NCBI GenBank assembly: GCA_034687125.1
Contig: JAQGBZ010000055.1
Location: 62,001 to 126,000, forward strand
DNA from: Neelides folsomi
Taxonomy: Eukaryota; Arthropoda; Collembola; Neelipleona; Neelidae
Direction of reading: 5' to 3'
DNA length: 64,000 nt
Positions 43,801 through 58,800 of the stretch are shown piece by piece. The notes under the pieces are model-generated. The model saw nothing but the letters and a program-made list of their open reading frames with translations, had not been told where the DNA came from and ran no database searches. The number at the start of each line of letters is the position of its first letter. Position 1 is the first letter of the stretch. The translations under genes were made by a program, and so were the position numbers.

Positions 43801-46800
43801 CTTACAATTAGTTCTATTACATTATATTTTGTACATTACGTCCAAACAATAGATAATTGCTGGTTCATTTAAGCGGTTTGTAATTTGAGTTTAATTATAT
43901 TTAATAATATGCCCAGTTGACTAATTTTACTTTGTTTTATTTTCTCTTCGCTCCAATGTTATTTGAGATTATTGAGCTTATGGGAAATTGTTAATGACTT
44001 TTAATCATCCCTAAATCTTCTAAATCATAAGACAGTAATGGACCTGAACGGGCGTATATAAAATATTTATGTTTAAGAGACTAAATGCTAAACTTGAAAA
44101 GACTAACGACGCGGTTATTTAAACAATATTCCAACGTTGAACTTAATTGGAATTTATTTGTGATTTTTAGCGCGGTTCTTTTTAGAATTTTATCAGCTTA
44201 ATTCCTTTATTTATCTTTCATTGCAATTTCTATATTTTTACATAAACAGATTTATATTTCACTCTATTTATATATTGCATGAGTACAACTTGTGTAAAAA
44301 GCCAACGACCTGTAGTAATAAAGAAATGAGGAAGATATAGCAGTAGATGGATTATTATAATTTTTCATTCTCATTATGACAATGGGATGTTCGTGTGTTT
44401 GGGATTTCTAAATGGACTCCTCTGTCGTGTTGGGAAGAGACATGCGGAGTGTTCGAGCTTGGCAAAATTCTGTAAAAGATCCAAGGTGGTGAGAGATGTT
44501 CATAAGGAATATCATTATTCACAACATATTTACTACTTTGTTCCTTCTTTACTTCATTCATAGACAGGACTGAGAAGGTGTATGATAAGCGATAATAAAA
44601 TGAGGAGATGAAATTGATAAAAGACACTTTCTCAGATTTCCTTCAATCATAAATCTTCACCTTGGAGTGTAATTTAATAGATAGGGTCCATCACCACAGT
44701 TCCACTCTTTCTGCATTTCTTCACCGACGACGCTCGTTTGGTTTATTATCCCGTAACCCTACTTCACTACTCCCCCCACAAAATACTTTTTACTTCAAAA
44801 ATGGTCGTAATGAGGTTCCTCGTTAAAGTTTCGAACATGATGCATAAATGCAAAATATTCACTTTTAAATCTTCAACCACTTTCACTACATGGGAATTTT
44901 CCAACCTTTTGATAGCTAGATTTGCCAGAAGTTTTATTGGCAAGTTTTGAGAACTTCTTTGGCGTTGTCGGCAATATAAATTTTTATATTATTGATTAAT
45001 GTCTTGATGTCTTTCTTTGTCTTCGATTGTTGTTTGATAGATAGGGATTAAATAAAGATACTTAGCTCATAGAGCTCACCTCTTCTTTGACTAATAAGTG
45101 AAGTGAAGGTTAAGTAAAAATGAGTAATTTTTTAATGCTTAGTTAAGATGAATCGAGTATGGATCGTCGAGACAGGACAAGACTATAAAACATTTTTTAA
45201 TTTATTGACAGAAGAGTAGGCGTCAAGTTATTATACATTTTGTTTTGTTTATTTTTTTCAAATTTTCAATCATGAAAATCATAAAAGGCTTCTTGAAAAT
45301 GATGAGGATAAAAAAGTGTTGTTTATGACATTTTATCAATTTGTTCTTGTGATGTTGAACAACTATCTGTATGTTTTATTTATAAAAGATTTCACTTCGG
45401 GTTATCATAATAAAATAATCATAAATTTATGGATTTTTGTTGTGTCTGAGAGCTACTTGCATGTTTAATTTGAGAGTTGTATCATAAAACACTTGAGGGG
45501 ATTGTTGATGTTTATTTGGTTTGGTGAGATGAATCCAAGTCGTCGTTTTATTCAGCTGATAAAACTTGTCGCTTTGTTCCACACCGACTCCCATTAGAAG
45601 AGACATAAAAGAAGTTGAAAGTAGAACAAATGGGAAAAAATCGTATATTCAAAGTCGTTTATGGATGTCGTTAAGAGGGAAGAATAAGAAAAGGTCTTTT
45701 TCTCATTGTTGAGAGTTCCACAGGTGGAAGTTTAAGTATAGGAAACGGTTGAGAATTATACACACATTACGATTACAATTTAACGTACTACAATAACTCT
45801 GTCTGAGGTGTGTGTGGTGTGTGGATTTCCAATTTGCATCTTATGTTATCTTATGTTATGAAGGATGGGAAAGAAAAGTTAAGGACGGGGTTGAAACGGC
45901 GGTTCAGGACGTTAGTTTGTTGATATTGATGAGATTTCACTTCCTTATTTACCCTCAACAGTTGCTTGTAGGCGGTTAGAATGGGAGGATTAAAATGTAA
46001 AAGAGCTGAGATAATGCGTAAAGATATGGGCACAGTCAGGTAACTAACTAGTGAGGTATATCAAGTGCCTAATCTTGTAAGATGGAAAGTAAGGAGAGAT
46101 AAAAATATTCTTGGTTAAACTTACCAATGAATGGAGACTGTAAGAGTGTAAAGTATTTATATTAAAATATGTATTTATTATTTAAATTAAAAATAGAATT
46201 TTGTGTGGGAGATTATTGCGAATATTTAGAATTTGCATATAATAATATTTAGTATTGAGAGATAAGATGAATTACGAAAATAAAAATTATTCATTGGTGA
46301 GACCGGGAAGTGATTTGAAGAGGTGAGAATAAAGAGTTACATTGTTTTGGATATCAATATTTTAAATATTATTTTAAATAGGAGGTCTCAATAACTCATG
46401 ATTGAGTGAGTTTATTTTTTGAGCGGACAAGGACTTGTCGCAGGAGAGTTAAGGAGAGGCTCATCCTTATTTGGGCTTTGCCAATTGCCTAATCTCATTG
46501 CCCATTTGTTCCTCATTCCTTTTTCCTTTGTGGTTCGATCTCTCATTCCCAACTCATTCTTTTGAGTCAGAGGCTCAGAGAGAGATTGAGAGAATGAAGC
46601 TGGGAGGCGAATTTAAGATAACTGTTCAAAGCTCTCAGTGTGAAAGCGCCATTATTGAGAATGTCGAAGGAACCAAAAAGGAACGACAAATTATTTTTTT
46701 ATTTCAAACCCATGGGATAATGATGCTTTGAAAGAACTACTGTTTTGACTGGGAATTAGGACGAGGAAGATACCAGGGAATAAAGTTATTGTATTGAGGG

Positions 46801-49800
46801 AATCAAAATAATATTATTTTATGGGATTTTTTACGTGGGAGATTTTATTTTAAGTTTAAAATTGAATGTGATTCATGTCTCCTTTCTGCGTATTAATGTT
46901 AAAGTCAATTAGTATTAAAGTATTAATGATGCGAATGAGGAATTAAAGTTTTATGAGCGTTAGATAATAGTTTATGTTTTATATTAGTATTGTAATATTT
47001 TTTAGTAATTAGCATTCATATGGAATTATGAGTGTTTTTGGTAGAAGGATAAAGTTTAATTCTATTCGAGTGATACAATAGGTCGTAAAAGAGGAGTTTT
47101 AAGTATCATTTTTATCCTCTGTGCAATGAAGTACAATGATGATTACCTATGATAATTAGTTTATGTTTAAGGTTCTACTATGGCATTTGAATATAAAGGT
47201 TGAAATGAATCCCGGCTATAAAGTGAATATTAAATTTAATGATTTTTATGTCTGGGAGTGTTAAATATTACATTACATTGCCAACGATGAACAAACGAAG
47301 GATGTAACGATGATGGAGAGTGACGTGTGTTATGGAAAGGCATATATAAGTGTGAGGACCGAAGGGCACGTGAACTGAAGGTAACCCCAAAACCTGAGAT
47401 CAAAAGTGTTGGAAGATGTTTAGATGGATTTATTAAAGGGCACGAAATGTGAGGCAAAGGATTCAAACCTTGAGACAATTTGATATGGATATATTTATTT
47501 TATCACAATTACACATAGTGGATTTACATTGGTACTTACTATGATGGATTTTGATATGAAAAAGTAAATGAAAGTGAATTTGTTTCAAGTGTAATGGGGT
47601 GATGATGATGATGGTGATGATGAGGGTTTGGTATGTATTGGCTCCAAGGTCTTTGTTAAAACGGAAAATAACTCAAGGGGTCTTTTCTTATCGGATTGGA
47701 ATTGAAAGGGAAAATAACGGAGTCAAGAACGGAGAAATTACTCACTCAGACTCCAATTGTGATTTTTCATTGACCGGAATGGAAAATTCACTTTCTCCAA
47801 TATCGCACATTTTTAAGAAATTCTTGACAATTTGATTCAATTAGCGTCAAGGACTGTTTTTAATGTTTTTATTTCCCGTTTTTTCTTTCTTAATGTTTTC
47901 CTTTATTTGATCAAATTAACACAACTTACAATTAGAGTCATTATTCATTATGTGTATAAAGTCATAATAATGGTATACCTAATTGACATTATGGGTAGTG
48001 AGTGTAGCGAGTATTTTTTTGTTGTATTAACATTTTAATGAGTGTTGGAGGCTTTTTTAATTTTGATTAATTAGACGTTAAATGGTGATTGTTGAGACGG
48101 AGAATATTTGGGAGACAGCAAAGACGTCATTTTTCCTTATTCGGAACTTGTCGTCAATATCACACAAGGAGGGGTTTGGAATTTGGATGCAGATTCCTGG
48201 CCTTGGCACCCAACAACTCCAATTTGGACAAGGCGAGTCGTAAAGATGGGAGAAGTCGATTTTTATGTGAAGGGCTTTTATATAATGTTTAGTTTTTTGG
48301 TACTTGTAATTTACAAAGTAAAGATACTTTTGAGTTATGACAAATATGGAAAGTCTTATGCATTTTAGCATTTACATTTATTCAACTTTGGCAAGATTTA
48401 CATTTATTGTATAAATACATTTTAAATACATTTATAAAAGTTCGTCTTTTTGCATTTTATGCGAATTTTATGGGGGATTTATTAAGATTGAGGATTTATA
48501 ACATTTTTATAAATACATATTTTAAAGGCTTGGGTTGGAAAGAGATTTTTCCCGTGTTGAATTAACATACCTTGTCTTTTTGACCATGTGGGAATTTCCT
48601 TCAACTTCGTGACCAATTTGAGACGAAGGTTTTAAAAATAAGCCGCTTTTCTCGACTTCCTCATTTTTTACGTGAAAGTTTCTTCATGAGAACTCCGGGG
48701 ATTCTTTTTCAAAATTCTCACAATTGGATTTAAATTCCTAGGGTTTAAATTAATTTATCTTTGGTTTCGGTTTCCCAACATCTTTGAAAAAGAATTTAAT
48801 TCCGAAAGGAAATTAAAACTATATTAATATTAAGAATTTATTTATTTAACTTTTATAGGTAGTTTAAATGTTCTTTGAAATTCTTTTTAAAAAAGTTTAT
48901 TTAATACAAAATTACGTTTATCATTCATTATGACATACAACTTTATCATTTTTCTCAATTTAAGTTACAAAAGTTGATTTAAGATCATTGTTGGATGATT
49001 CTTACGAGTGGTTGAGCATTCTAACACTAATTGCCGAAACCCTGTGATGAGAGATGGGATAAGAAGGAAGAGATTTGGAAGGTTAAAGACCGGATTGTTA
49101 GATCTTGAGTTTAAATCTTCAAATGATAGACACGTGAAGGAGAGGTTAAGGACGTTATGGTCCCTGGATCTTCATTAATTCTACCGGACATGATGGAGAA
49201 ACGCGAGTTGTTCCATAACGTGGAAACCTAAAATTAAAAAAGGAAGCGAAGAGGAATAAATTCAAAGCCCGTTGGGGGGAGAATTTTGGCCGGTGATTTG
49301 CGGCCGACATCCATTAATTCCTCACACTGCTTCCAATGACGTAAAAGAAGGAGCTTTTTATTAATTCAATCTTCAAACTTGAATTCAAACTCACAGCTCT
49401 TTTGTTATATAATAATACATAAAAAAAATATTCTGAACTTCTAATGTTACAATTTGAGATAGAAACATGTGAGATATATGATATACCAAATATGTATAAA
49501 ATTGAAAAATATAGGAAATTTTGATGTTGTATGTCTATACATATTAAAGGAGGTTCCGGATACTTTACGACTCCCCCTTCATTTCTAATGGGGAATATTA
49601 AGTAGTGAATATTAATTAGCCATTTTGTTTCAACCGTTTTGCAAGTTTGGAATTAAGCATTGGAGTAAGGGACATGTAATGGGTTGGACCGGTGAACGAG
49701 GGATTCTGCTAGGTAGTTGTGGATATGATCAGTCAAAGTAGGAAGACGCGGCCACGTCAACTCCTTAATTGTTCAATATGGAAATAAGTTGCGATAAATC

Positions 49801-52800
49801 ATAGGGGTACAAGGAAGATCCCCGCCAGCCTAACGATGCTTTTTCATATTGGATAGTCCTTATATTAATTAGCAAAAGGACACGTAGAAAATGTAGATTC
49901 AATTATCTGAATTTTTACACGTTGTAGTTATCTTATACCATACATGAACTTTTTTATTTTGTATCCTTTTGTATGCATGTTATAAAATATAACTACCATG
50001 TATCACATTATGAGTATGTTTATATTGTTGAACTGTTTGTGTCATTATTATAATCTAGGTATAAGATTTCAAGTTTATGAATTTGATCTAAGGTAAAGTT
50101 TTTATAATTTCCTATCATTATTTTCCATGCGTCCTCAGTTGGTCTGTGGATCTCGAATTTCAATTTTGCGAAAAGGGAGTTTTGTGTGGTCAAATGTGCA
50201 AAGTGGTGTAAACCATTGTTAATTTATTAAATTCATACTTTCAATGTTCAAGACCCGGTCTGACGCAGAATATATTATTTAAGGATGAGGATATTGTAAG
50301 TTTCGATAAATCATATATAATGCTTATTGGTTAATCATGTGAACTTTTGTCGACGTTTCAATTATGGTTATGAGAAGGAAATTGGATAAACATTTGGGAA
50401 AGTGTTGGACTTAGGGCGACAATAACAATTACCAAATTGGATAACTCTGACTCATTTTTAATAAAAGATTATCATTTTATATGTTAAAGCACACACATAA
50501 ATGCACATTGTTATTCAAAACTGCCACCAGCGAAAATTGTACAAATTTTGTAGTTTGTAGGTGTGGTTAAATTCAATTACCGATTTGTTTAACTACTCGC
50601 ACTCACTCAGCATATGGTTAAATGACGATAATGTTTATGGAAAATATTTGTTTTACCTCCTGTGCAAATGAAAGGATCATAAATAATGGATTTAGATAGG
50701 ATTAATAGTATGGTGTTGATATTGGTCTTATTGGGTGGGGTTAATTTGATGAAACGCTTATTGGAGAAGTTGAGCTAATAAGCAAATGAGTAACATTTAT
50801 TGGAGTGTGGTCGGGGTTGAAATATTATTTAAAGGCTAAGTGGGCCAATTTTCCGCATGGTGGATCTAAAAGAGGTCTTTGAATAATTGCGATGTCTCCT
50901 TTGTGATTCCCTTGGTGGGGACGAGGAAGATTCGCATCAATTCAATACATGGAGAATATAAAATAAATAATGTACATGGATTCCACTCTCAAGATGGCTT
51001 TTTTTATCTCTTTCATGTCTCTTTGATGATGTGTGTACTAAAGACACTAAGGAGGAATATAATGGGGGTGATGGAAGTCGTGAAGAAAGTTAAATGAGAT
51101 AAATGAAATGCGCCTGGGTGTTTTAAATCCCATTTATAATTCCATGAATTTTTGTATTAACCTAGGGGTATTATTTGTATTAAATTCTGACATTGGGTTT
51201 TGTATTACCTTTAGTTCTATTTATCTTGTTAAATTCTGAGTATTTTGCATGTGTTATATTCATGTGTTATTGTCAGTGTTTTTAATGATGTTTCTAATTG
51301 ACGTTTCTTTTTTTGTTCCACAGAGGAGTTTCCTGCTCATGCTGGAAATGTCAATTCGGTGTCATTGGGGCACAAGTCAGCCCGTGTACTCGTCACTGGT
51401 GGGGCGGATAAAAAAGTGAACTTGTGGGCCGTTGGGAAATCTAATTGCATTATGGTGAGTTTCGCCGAATTACTCAAACTGTGCCCTACTCCTTAAATAA
51501 TGATAAGACTCACAATATGAACTTACCATCCACTTATACCTAATAGTACAGCCCACTTACAATAAGGGCAATAAAATAGACAACTTTTCAGGAATTGCTT
51601 TATATTCAAGTTAATAGAAGGAGCTTTATATTCAACCTATTATTATTTTCATTGTTAAATTATTATTCTTCAAATTTTCATTGTTAAAATTGGTTAAAAT
51701 ATGGTTAAATGGAGTGTCTATAGTATTTAATTTGAGGGATTCGACATTGAGTATTTGGGTTTGAGAAACTCGGATTGGTCGAAGGCGTAGGAGGATTCGA
51801 GAGATGAGGAGAGAATGCATAATCCGCTTAGGATTCATTCACTTCACGGATTACCCCACAATCTCTCTTTCCTATTCAAATGTCAGACCTCGTTTTGAGA
51901 GTTGGATTAACAGAGAGATGCCAATGACAAATTGGATGTCGAATCTTATTTGAAGGGCCAATTTCACAAACTCAATTTGACAATTTCAATTTATAACTAG
52001 AACATTATTTATGCGTATTTTTATATACAGATGGATACAAGATGATATACAAAATAGACAATCATGTATAGTTATTTACATTGTATCAGTATGTGTTTTT
52101 GAATAATGTGAAAATGTTATTTTTTATTTTGTTTAGTGTTTGAAGTTAGTGTTTAGAGATGAGTTATAGGGTATAAGGATTTTTAAAATTTAACGATGAC
52201 ACTTTTACCACACTGCATTTTCGAGTTTAATATTCATCCCAATTTACTACGCCTTTTTTACTCAATTTGCAATGGAACTTTCGCATGTGCTATTTTACTT
52301 AGAAATTATGATTTTGAACCTCCGTGTCATAAAATACATAAATGTGTTTGTAAAAAGCATATCCAAACTTGGATGTTTTCTATGCAAAATTGTTTCGTGT
52401 GCGAAATTCATTTTTTGTTTCGTCACCTGAATTGTTCTTGTGTGTGAATGAGAAAATAATAATAATATAATAGCATAATGAAATAAAATCTAAGATTCTT
52501 ATTCATATGTGTAGTGATATAAGTAAGTTTATACAAAAGTTATAATCTCGGAAGCTTTTCAATTTGAATGGAAAAGAAATTATTGTGGACATTTGAATGA
52601 GTAATTTAATATTTTTTAAATGTGAAATTTGAGGTTAAAGTCTACTTATTTTTCTTCTTCAACTTCTTTGGTTTTTTGCATTTAAGATACTTATTGTTAG
52701 TAATTTATTTGTTATTTAACGTTGAAGTTAAGATTTGGGAGTTGGAAGGTTTTGAGAATAATTATTTCAATGATAACTGTTGAGGAAGGATGATCCGCAT

Positions 52801-55800
52801 TTCCATATATTTTCGTATGTACTTATAAGGGAGTTGGATGAGATGACTTCTGTTGAGGGTTCATCTACATGGATAATAATAAGTAGTTTCGTGAGGTCAG
52901 AGATAAGAAAATTGAAGAAAGGTAGGCGTGAGGGAATTTGGTTCCGACCGCAAATGATGATTAAACTTGAGATTCACGACGGAGGGAGAGTTCTCTCCGA
53001 ATCAAATGTACAGTTCCTCAACAATGGACAATTCCTTCAACTCACCTTTTAACCATTCTCACGGGAGTTCTCTAATCTTTTTTTAATTGTGAGATGAACG
53101 GATTAACTCTGAAACTCTCTTCTTTTTCATTCTTGAATATCCACTACTTATTTACGAGTACTTGTTTTTTATAGCATTCAACGAAAAAATACATTATAAT
53201 AAAATTATTTACTAAATCAATTTTAAACTTAATATTATTAAAATATTTAATTACATAGGATTTTTGTTAATCAATTTTATTAAAACATTTTATTCTGTTT
53301 GTTTTTAGATAAAATGTTTAATTAAAAGTTTTAATGGAAAGAATCAGGGAACTTTATTTTTATATTCTATGTAATTGGGTTGAAATCTAGGAGAGAATTA
53401 ATTATGAATATATGTTTTAGGGATATATAAATAAATGTAAGGATGATATGAGAATTGGAAATCAAATAAACAGTCGTAAAATTAGGAAATGAGGTTGAAT
53501 TCCGTCCAATTCTAACAAGCCCCTCTCAATAAAATACAAATGACACGAAGGTTCATTACAACCTGACAGGCAAAAGTTTTTATTTGAACTGAATTGAACT
53601 GTTGATTTCCCCGACATGGTTTTTTTCATTCTTATTGAACACCCAAAGGTCGATGAGTCCAATTGGATTTTCCCGACTTTTATTTATCTTACCTACTTTC
53701 TGACTCCTTTCAAGACAATTCATCTCTCATGTTGTTACAACCATTTGTGCCAATTCTTACATTTACAAGTTTGTTAACAAATCCCTTTTTGGCAATCTCA
53801 TTCTTTCGGACAGATGAAAAGGAAAAAAGGTGTATAGGTAATATCAAGTATAGCAAATTGATAATACATTTTGGTTCAAAATTATGAATTTTATGAACTA
53901 TCGAACTAGGTGAAATTGGGGGGAAATTTTTTGCGTGTAAGTTTATTTCGAATTTGACATGAATAATAATATTATTAAAACTAGACGGGGGGAAGAGTTG
54001 GGTCAAAGGTGGAGGTTTGTGAATTTGTGTTGCCTGTGGAGTTTGGACACAGTGAGAGTCGGAGCATTGACTGGAGGGGATTAATTGGAAGTTTGCGTGT
54101 TCATGACCACACTTTGACCTTTCTTGACTTCCAGCAGGCGCCCTATACTTAAACTCCTTACACCCATAACCACTCACAATGTTACGGCCCTTTCTCTTAT
54201 AAGGCTCTCCTACCTCATTGGAGTCTTGAGGATTGTAAGGAGATTTATAGGAATGTTTGGAGCATTAAGCGCTAAAGAGTTAAGTTGAAGAGTTGCGAGT
54301 AGTGCGAGTATTAATGTGTCAGCTATTGAGAATCACATTTGTCCAATTCACTGTTATTTCGCTCTCAACTCGGTCGTGTGTGTTGAATGATGAGGAAATT
54401 GTATAGAAAGGAATGTATAGAAAATGTGTTGATATTTTTTCACAAAAATTTCTATACTTCTCACCAGACCCCCATTGTTTGAATGGGAGTCAAATACATA
54501 CAATTGGAACGAGTGGTCTTTGGTATAGATAAATATATATTTATATTTATACGGATTGGCCTCAATGCGTTAATATTACGCTCCCACGTTTCCCTTTGCA
54601 ATCATTTATTCTCCAATTCCCATTGAATGGGAATTGAGCTTTATGAGTTTTGGAGGTTGTTGGAGTTGAGGCTGAGGGCGTGTGTAGGATTCAATTCAAT
54701 TTCGATTTGGTTTATTTTTCAATGAGGAATTAAAGGAGTTTCTTCCTTTTGTACTTGGGCGAATGGAGTTGTGGCGGAATTGAATCACATCATTATCTGA
54801 TTGTGGTCTTTTCATTTTTTGATTTTCATTATTGGTGCGGTTTTCCAATCCGGTCTTTTCCCGCTCCCTAGAGAGAATTAAAGGGGCCATTTGGCCATTT
54901 CCCCACTTCCAAAAAATTAATGAAACTTTCTTTAGGGGTCGGGATTTTGTGTTGATTGAACTTATAGCACACGACTTTAAGAATACTTATTATGAAAAAC
55001 TATTCCTTGCTCATTTTCAACTCATTTTAAAGACTTCTAATGGCTGAGAAAAACCTGAAGCAGTGGTCAAACAGATGCCAAATACGTTATTGTTAGTTAG
55101 TTAGTGTTGAGATCTAAATGATGTGTAGGTACATTAAGTAGTTATATATGATTCTATACTTTTAAGACATGTTTTAAAAATCGTAAATGGTAAAGAAAGT
55201 TTTTAGTAATCTTTCGCTGGATCTTCCATTAAGTTCGTGTATTTCCATTTAGTGGGCTGAGCATTTCACTCCAATTTACCTGAGGAAGCTAATTGACTTT
55301 CATTGTCAGGATGAAATTTGAGTTTCATATTCAAATTTTCTAATGAGATGGAAACGAAGGTCCATTAAGACTTTTATTCTCATTCAGTGTCTGTGTGCAA
55401 ACTCATTCTCTGTATTGATAATAAAGGTCTTGGAGGCATTTGGGAAAAAAGGATTAGAAATGCCTTTGTGAATGAACAATAAGGATTATAATTATCGTCA
55501 TTTGCATAATGCTTTTGATATTATTGACGGATCTATGTGGTAATAATGATCAGAACCTCTTAGGCTTCTTATCAGAGTGAAGATGAGGTGTTTTTAAGTT
55601 GTGGGTGAAAATGTGCGAATGTGACATTTGCATTTCACCATTCATTTCTATTGAAAAACTTAACCTTCATTCATTTACTTCATTACTTCATACATTAAGA
55701 TAAGTAGAGAGATGTCAATACAATGATGTACCTAATATGTACCTACTTTGTATTTACATATTTACATATGAGATGTGAAGAGTGGCTGTAAAGGTATATA

Positions 55801-58800
55801 CCAATAGTGGGATGGATATAAATACATATGGGATTTGGAAGTTCTGATTAGCTTAATTGAATCGAAGGGCAAGAATCCTCAATGGCCTCATTTTATTCCA
55901 AGTGCTTTAATGCATAGAAGTTGGGAACCTGAATTTTATTAATCGGCCCATTCAAAGAGTATTAATATTGTTGATGTTGAGATATCCATCTATTTAACTG
56001 TAACACCTTCCTACGCTACGCAGCTGTTTAGCTGTATAACATTACCGAATTGACTACATTAAACCATTTTGCTTCATTTACCATTTTTAAATGCTGTTAT
56101 GATATAATTTAGTAGTCCTTTTTACACTTATCTATTCCAATCAAAAGGCTTTTTTTCAACTGATGGAAGCTGAAAGGATTGGATGTGTTATTTTATATTG
56201 GGAAAACTGGATTTTGAGCCCCAATCATCTTAATCAGCCTGACGAAGGAGAATCACGGAATTGTGCATAGATTTTTGCCAGATATCGTTGAGTTCATCTG
56301 GGATGGATTCTTTCTCTTGACGATTCTCCTGCAATTGACGAAAGAGGCCAAAGGATAATTGGACGCTTGTGTTGTCTATTATGTAGCATAATGAGGATTC
56401 GATCCTTTGGCATGATTATACGCCAAGGGTTAATGTAATAAACTAATGAAACTTGCATGTGAAGGAGCGTTTGAATTTCTTCTATTCATATCAATGGTCG
56501 ATACAAGTAATACATGAGGAATAAACATGCGTTTGTATAAGCTTGGGTGTTAAGGAATGTTATAAAGGGTTGGTTTAACACGGTTTAATATTATAAAAGT
56601 AATATTGTAGGTATTAAGGTAAGGTGAAGGAATGTAGGTAAGTTTGAGTTTATTTAATGGGATTTAGCGAAGAAGGAGGTCGGTGGAGGAATTGGAGGTT
56701 CCTCTTCACCTTCCATCTTTTCCATCTCAATTACGAAGAGAATTCATCACAGTCAGGCTGTTTCCATTCACCATACGCTCCATGGGCTTTTTTTTATTAA
56801 GAAAACATTGAAGTTAGACAAGTTATATCAATGTATGGGATAGAGTAGAGTAGTTATATATTTATTGAAGGTAGACTACAATATAGTAGATATATAAATA
56901 GTAGACCTATAGTAGATTGTGTGTATAAAATATAAGACATTTTAGGATTGTATGAGAGAATTGAAGCAGATGAAGTTGTATAGTTAAACATTAATAAATA
57001 GATCGAGTTGTAGTGGAGTTGTAACTTTTATTAAGAGTTCCTATTCGAAGGGAGCTTTAAGGTAAACGGTATGGTTTGTCCATTAGAGTGTGAGTGTTGA
57101 GTGAGGAAGATGTTTATTATGAGGGGTTCGTGGTGCATTTCGGCCCAGAAAGTAAACCATTTGAAATCATTTCATAAATGCCTTTTGTCTTTTCCCCCCA
57201 TTCACCTTCTGGTGTGGAGTGGAGAGGAATTCGTGCAGAACGAAGAGAGTCGCCCTTGTAGGCGACAATCCGCGAGAATCTTCACATTTACTTATTCTTT
57301 TATATAAATTATTTTCCCACCCTTCCGTATATCCGCATTAAGGGAATCTCATACCAAGAACGACCCAATTTAACACTGACCGGATTTTATCAATTTAAAA
57401 ATCAACAGGAATGGAATATAATTCTCCCAAGTTTAAATAATCATTTAATTCTTCCAAGTTTAAATAATTTAAGTCAATTTAAAAATTGTCTTTTAATCAT
57501 GGATCAAATATATAACTAGAGATAATTGTAAGAAGTAGGATAGAGTAGTTGGATATTTAATTAATTTAAGTGCTTCAATTGAGCACGATCATTTTTTGGA
57601 GGTTAAGTTCTCATTAGGTTTAAATGGCTGCAACTAATCATCCCCATCTTCTCCCTTTTCTCATCTTTGTTCGAGGAAAGTGAAAAGGATGATGATGAGG
57701 AGTTTAATGAAGTAATCTGGCAAGGGAAGTTAAGAGCCAAAGAACTTAATTGACAAAGGACTACGAGAAGTCAGAGAATGTGAGGTGATGAGGGGAAAAA
57801 TAAAACGAGAAATCACGACAGCCCTTTTCCCACTTTCCACTCTCTTTTTTCAATTGCTTCACATTTCATCAGGAGGACTTTGAATGGCTCTGATTTGCTT
57901 GTGAATAAGTGTGGAAAAATTAGGGCCATTGTTTCTCTCCTTTATCCAACCATTCCAACTGATTCTTTAACCAATGCAATGTGGAGATCTTGCCAGAATG
58001 ATAAATTGAAAAATGACAAGAGGAATCGCAAGGAATCAAGAAAAACGAGAATGAAATTGAGTGCGTCTCTTCATATCATTTTGATTCATCTTTTACCTTT
58101 TGGATCAACTTTGATTTCATTTTGATTACACTTTAGAAATAGCTTTGAATCTATTTTATTATATTGAAATACTATGTTCGGAGAGTAATTTAAATAGGTG
58201 CAGGTGATGAGATTAGGAACCATATGGCAGGAGGAGAATTTCATCCATATGTCTATATTTATTTGTATTCATTCTGAGTATGCTCATTTGAAGCTTATTC
58301 AGTTTTGAATGCTTGGACTGAATGTGAGGATTTGAATGTGGAGAATTGTAGAGGAATTGTTGTGTGAAATGAAATTGAGGAATCGGCGTGTGTGTCCACA
58401 TCCCCCATTGTTTCCAACGTCCTTACACGCATTCCGTCCTCGTCGAGGAAGGGGAAAGATGTGAATCTCTTATGTATAATCTCTATCTCCTCTCCTTTCC
58501 TAATCCCACACTCACTTATTATCAATTAAGAATCTTCAGAACGGAGATGATGATTAAAATAATCCTTTAGGACTAACATTGAACCGGCGGATATAACTTA
58601 AGTATATAGAGCTTCTACGTATTAAATCTAAAAGGGCTTCAATGTTGAGCAACTACCTTGGCGGTTCATCTTTTGCTCATGAAACTTATAATGATTATAA
58701 TAAGGAGGAACCTTTTTTTTTCTTTTTTTGGTACATGCGATGCGAACCGATGTATTCATTGTCTGTATAATGAGGAGGAAGAGTTTTATATTAAGTTATA

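Noticed and set aside
48108-48368. 86-codon plus-strand frame ([14 protein letters not shown]...)
   Set aside because: Looks mildly protein-like, but a second plus-strand frame and a minus-strand frame overlap it, and there are no splice signals or relatives. Left as unsupported.
53710-54177. 155-codon minus-strand frame in KATNB1 intron 2
   Set aside because: Starts at GTG, composition follows the G-skew of the opposite strand, and no family is recognisable.
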